Shown in pieces: positions 63,399 through 64,000 of a stretch of DNA of 64,000 nucleotides. Below the pieces are notes generated by a model, which was given only the letters and a program-made list of their open reading frames with translations, was not told the DNA's origin and did no database searches. This DNA comes from Pectinophora gossypiella. Its lineage: Eukaryota; Arthropoda; Insecta; Lepidoptera; Gelechiidae. The stretch covers positions 684,501 to 748,500 of the forward strand of contig NW_026063241.1 in the NCBI RefSeq assembly GCF_024362695.1. The letters run 5' to 3'. A program made the translations under genes and the position numbers. How positions within the stretch are numbered: the first letter of the stretch is position 1; each line of letters starts with the position of its first letter.

Positions 63399-64000
63399 AA
63401 AGAAAGAAAGAAAGAAACGTTTATTATAAAGGGACACCACAGTAACAAATACAAAACAAATATATAATTTAAAACACGGAGTAACACACAACTTACAATC
63501 AAACAAAACACATAATAAAAACAACATACACGAGAAATACAAATAATTGAGTGTATGGACTGGTCAACGATAGTGGTGGTGTCCTTTATAAAAGGGCCTC
63601 ACTCAGCATAAGCCGCGGCGCGAGCCACGACGCTGGTATTCTGTGGACCCTGCTAAGTGAGGCACGGAAGCCGTGTCTCCCACAAATACAACTTGAATGA
63701 ATACATAATAATATTTACTTATACTATGAAAACAAAGTAGTTTACAAAAACATAATTAAAAGCGTGTGTGTGTGCAGTGTATCTACAAATACATGAAAGA
63801 AATACAATAATACTTACAAAACAATACATATAAAACGATAAAATAAACAAATAAATAAAGTTAGAAATGTTAGAATGTGTTTCAAGTTAGTGTGCGTGCG
63901 GATTTGAACGAAAGAACGTAGTATACGTTGCAACCCAAACTGGTTTGGACGGAGTAAAAAAAGAAAAACTACCGTTAGCGGGCTTACTACGTCAATTGGA
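63399..64000. mobile_element. Retroposon 3' end inserted in gypsy pol
   Basis: The segment begins GAAAGAAAGAAAGAAA, the complement of a (TTTC)n tail, followed by TTTATTATAAAG, and has no ORF. It looks like the 3'UTR of a minus-strand LINE that continues beyond the window. Confidence 0.5.

Overview
This window is eukaryotic nuclear DNA made almost entirely of transposable elements; I found no host protein-coding gene that I can support. It is AT-rich. It carries several CR1/Jockey-type LINEs whose ORF1 has a baculovirus FP25K-like domain, and Helitrons with the TCC..ACTAATATTATAAATGCG / GTCGCGGGC..CTAG termini that I associate with moth and butterfly genomes. A lepidopteran host is the best guess, but it is an inference.

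The centrepiece is a complete 19.3-kb Polinton/Maverick (adintovirus-like, virus-related DNA transposon) at 16353-35683. It has 139-bp terminal inverted repeats and a perfect 6-bp target duplication (TATTAG). From right to left, mostly on the minus strand, it encodes: a divergent pair of small intron-containing genes, protein-primed DNA polymerase B, an A32/FtsK-like packaging ATPase, a conserved Polinton protein of unknown function, a broken coiled-coil protein, a retroviral-type integrase with chromodomain, a phospholipase A2-like virion protein, an adenain-like protease, a penton-like minor capsid protein, a 48-residue basic pX-like peptide, the double-jelly-roll major capsid protein, a VDVQGF-type protein and an 80-residue ORF. 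Four neighbouring gene pairs overlap as ATGA. The protease has no AUG for its conserved N-terminus but is readable in the -1 frame from an A AAA AAC heptamer directly before the PLA2 stop codon. Integrase, polymerase and the coiled-coil gene carry frame breaks, so this copy is probably dead as an autonomous element. A LINE with two intact ORFs (23.3-27.7 kb) has jumped into it.

Left of the Polinton (2-15.5 kb) is a nest: a plus-strand LINE (LINE-A) is split at 6.15/14.54 kb by a minus-strand LINE (LINE-B), which is split by a 4.05-kb non-autonomous Helitron (6539-10588). Excising the Helitron makes the LINE-B reading frame continuous.

Right of the Polinton are a second near-identical Helitron (35778-39859), a third with a different 3' half (40843-43427), a solo LTR (43437-44045), LINE remnants, a decayed DIRS-like tyrosine-recombinase-type retroelement (about 46.7-49.1 kb) surrounded by repeated TCTCAATTCGGTG boxes, and a CR1-type LINE (LINE-D, about 49.7-57.6 kb, minus). 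LINE-D is interrupted by an RTE-type LINE with a 16-bp target duplication and by a double-hairpin MITE. The window ends with a decayed Ty3/gypsy element (58.7-63.4 kb) interrupted by a 5'-truncated LINE and, at its right end, by another insertion.
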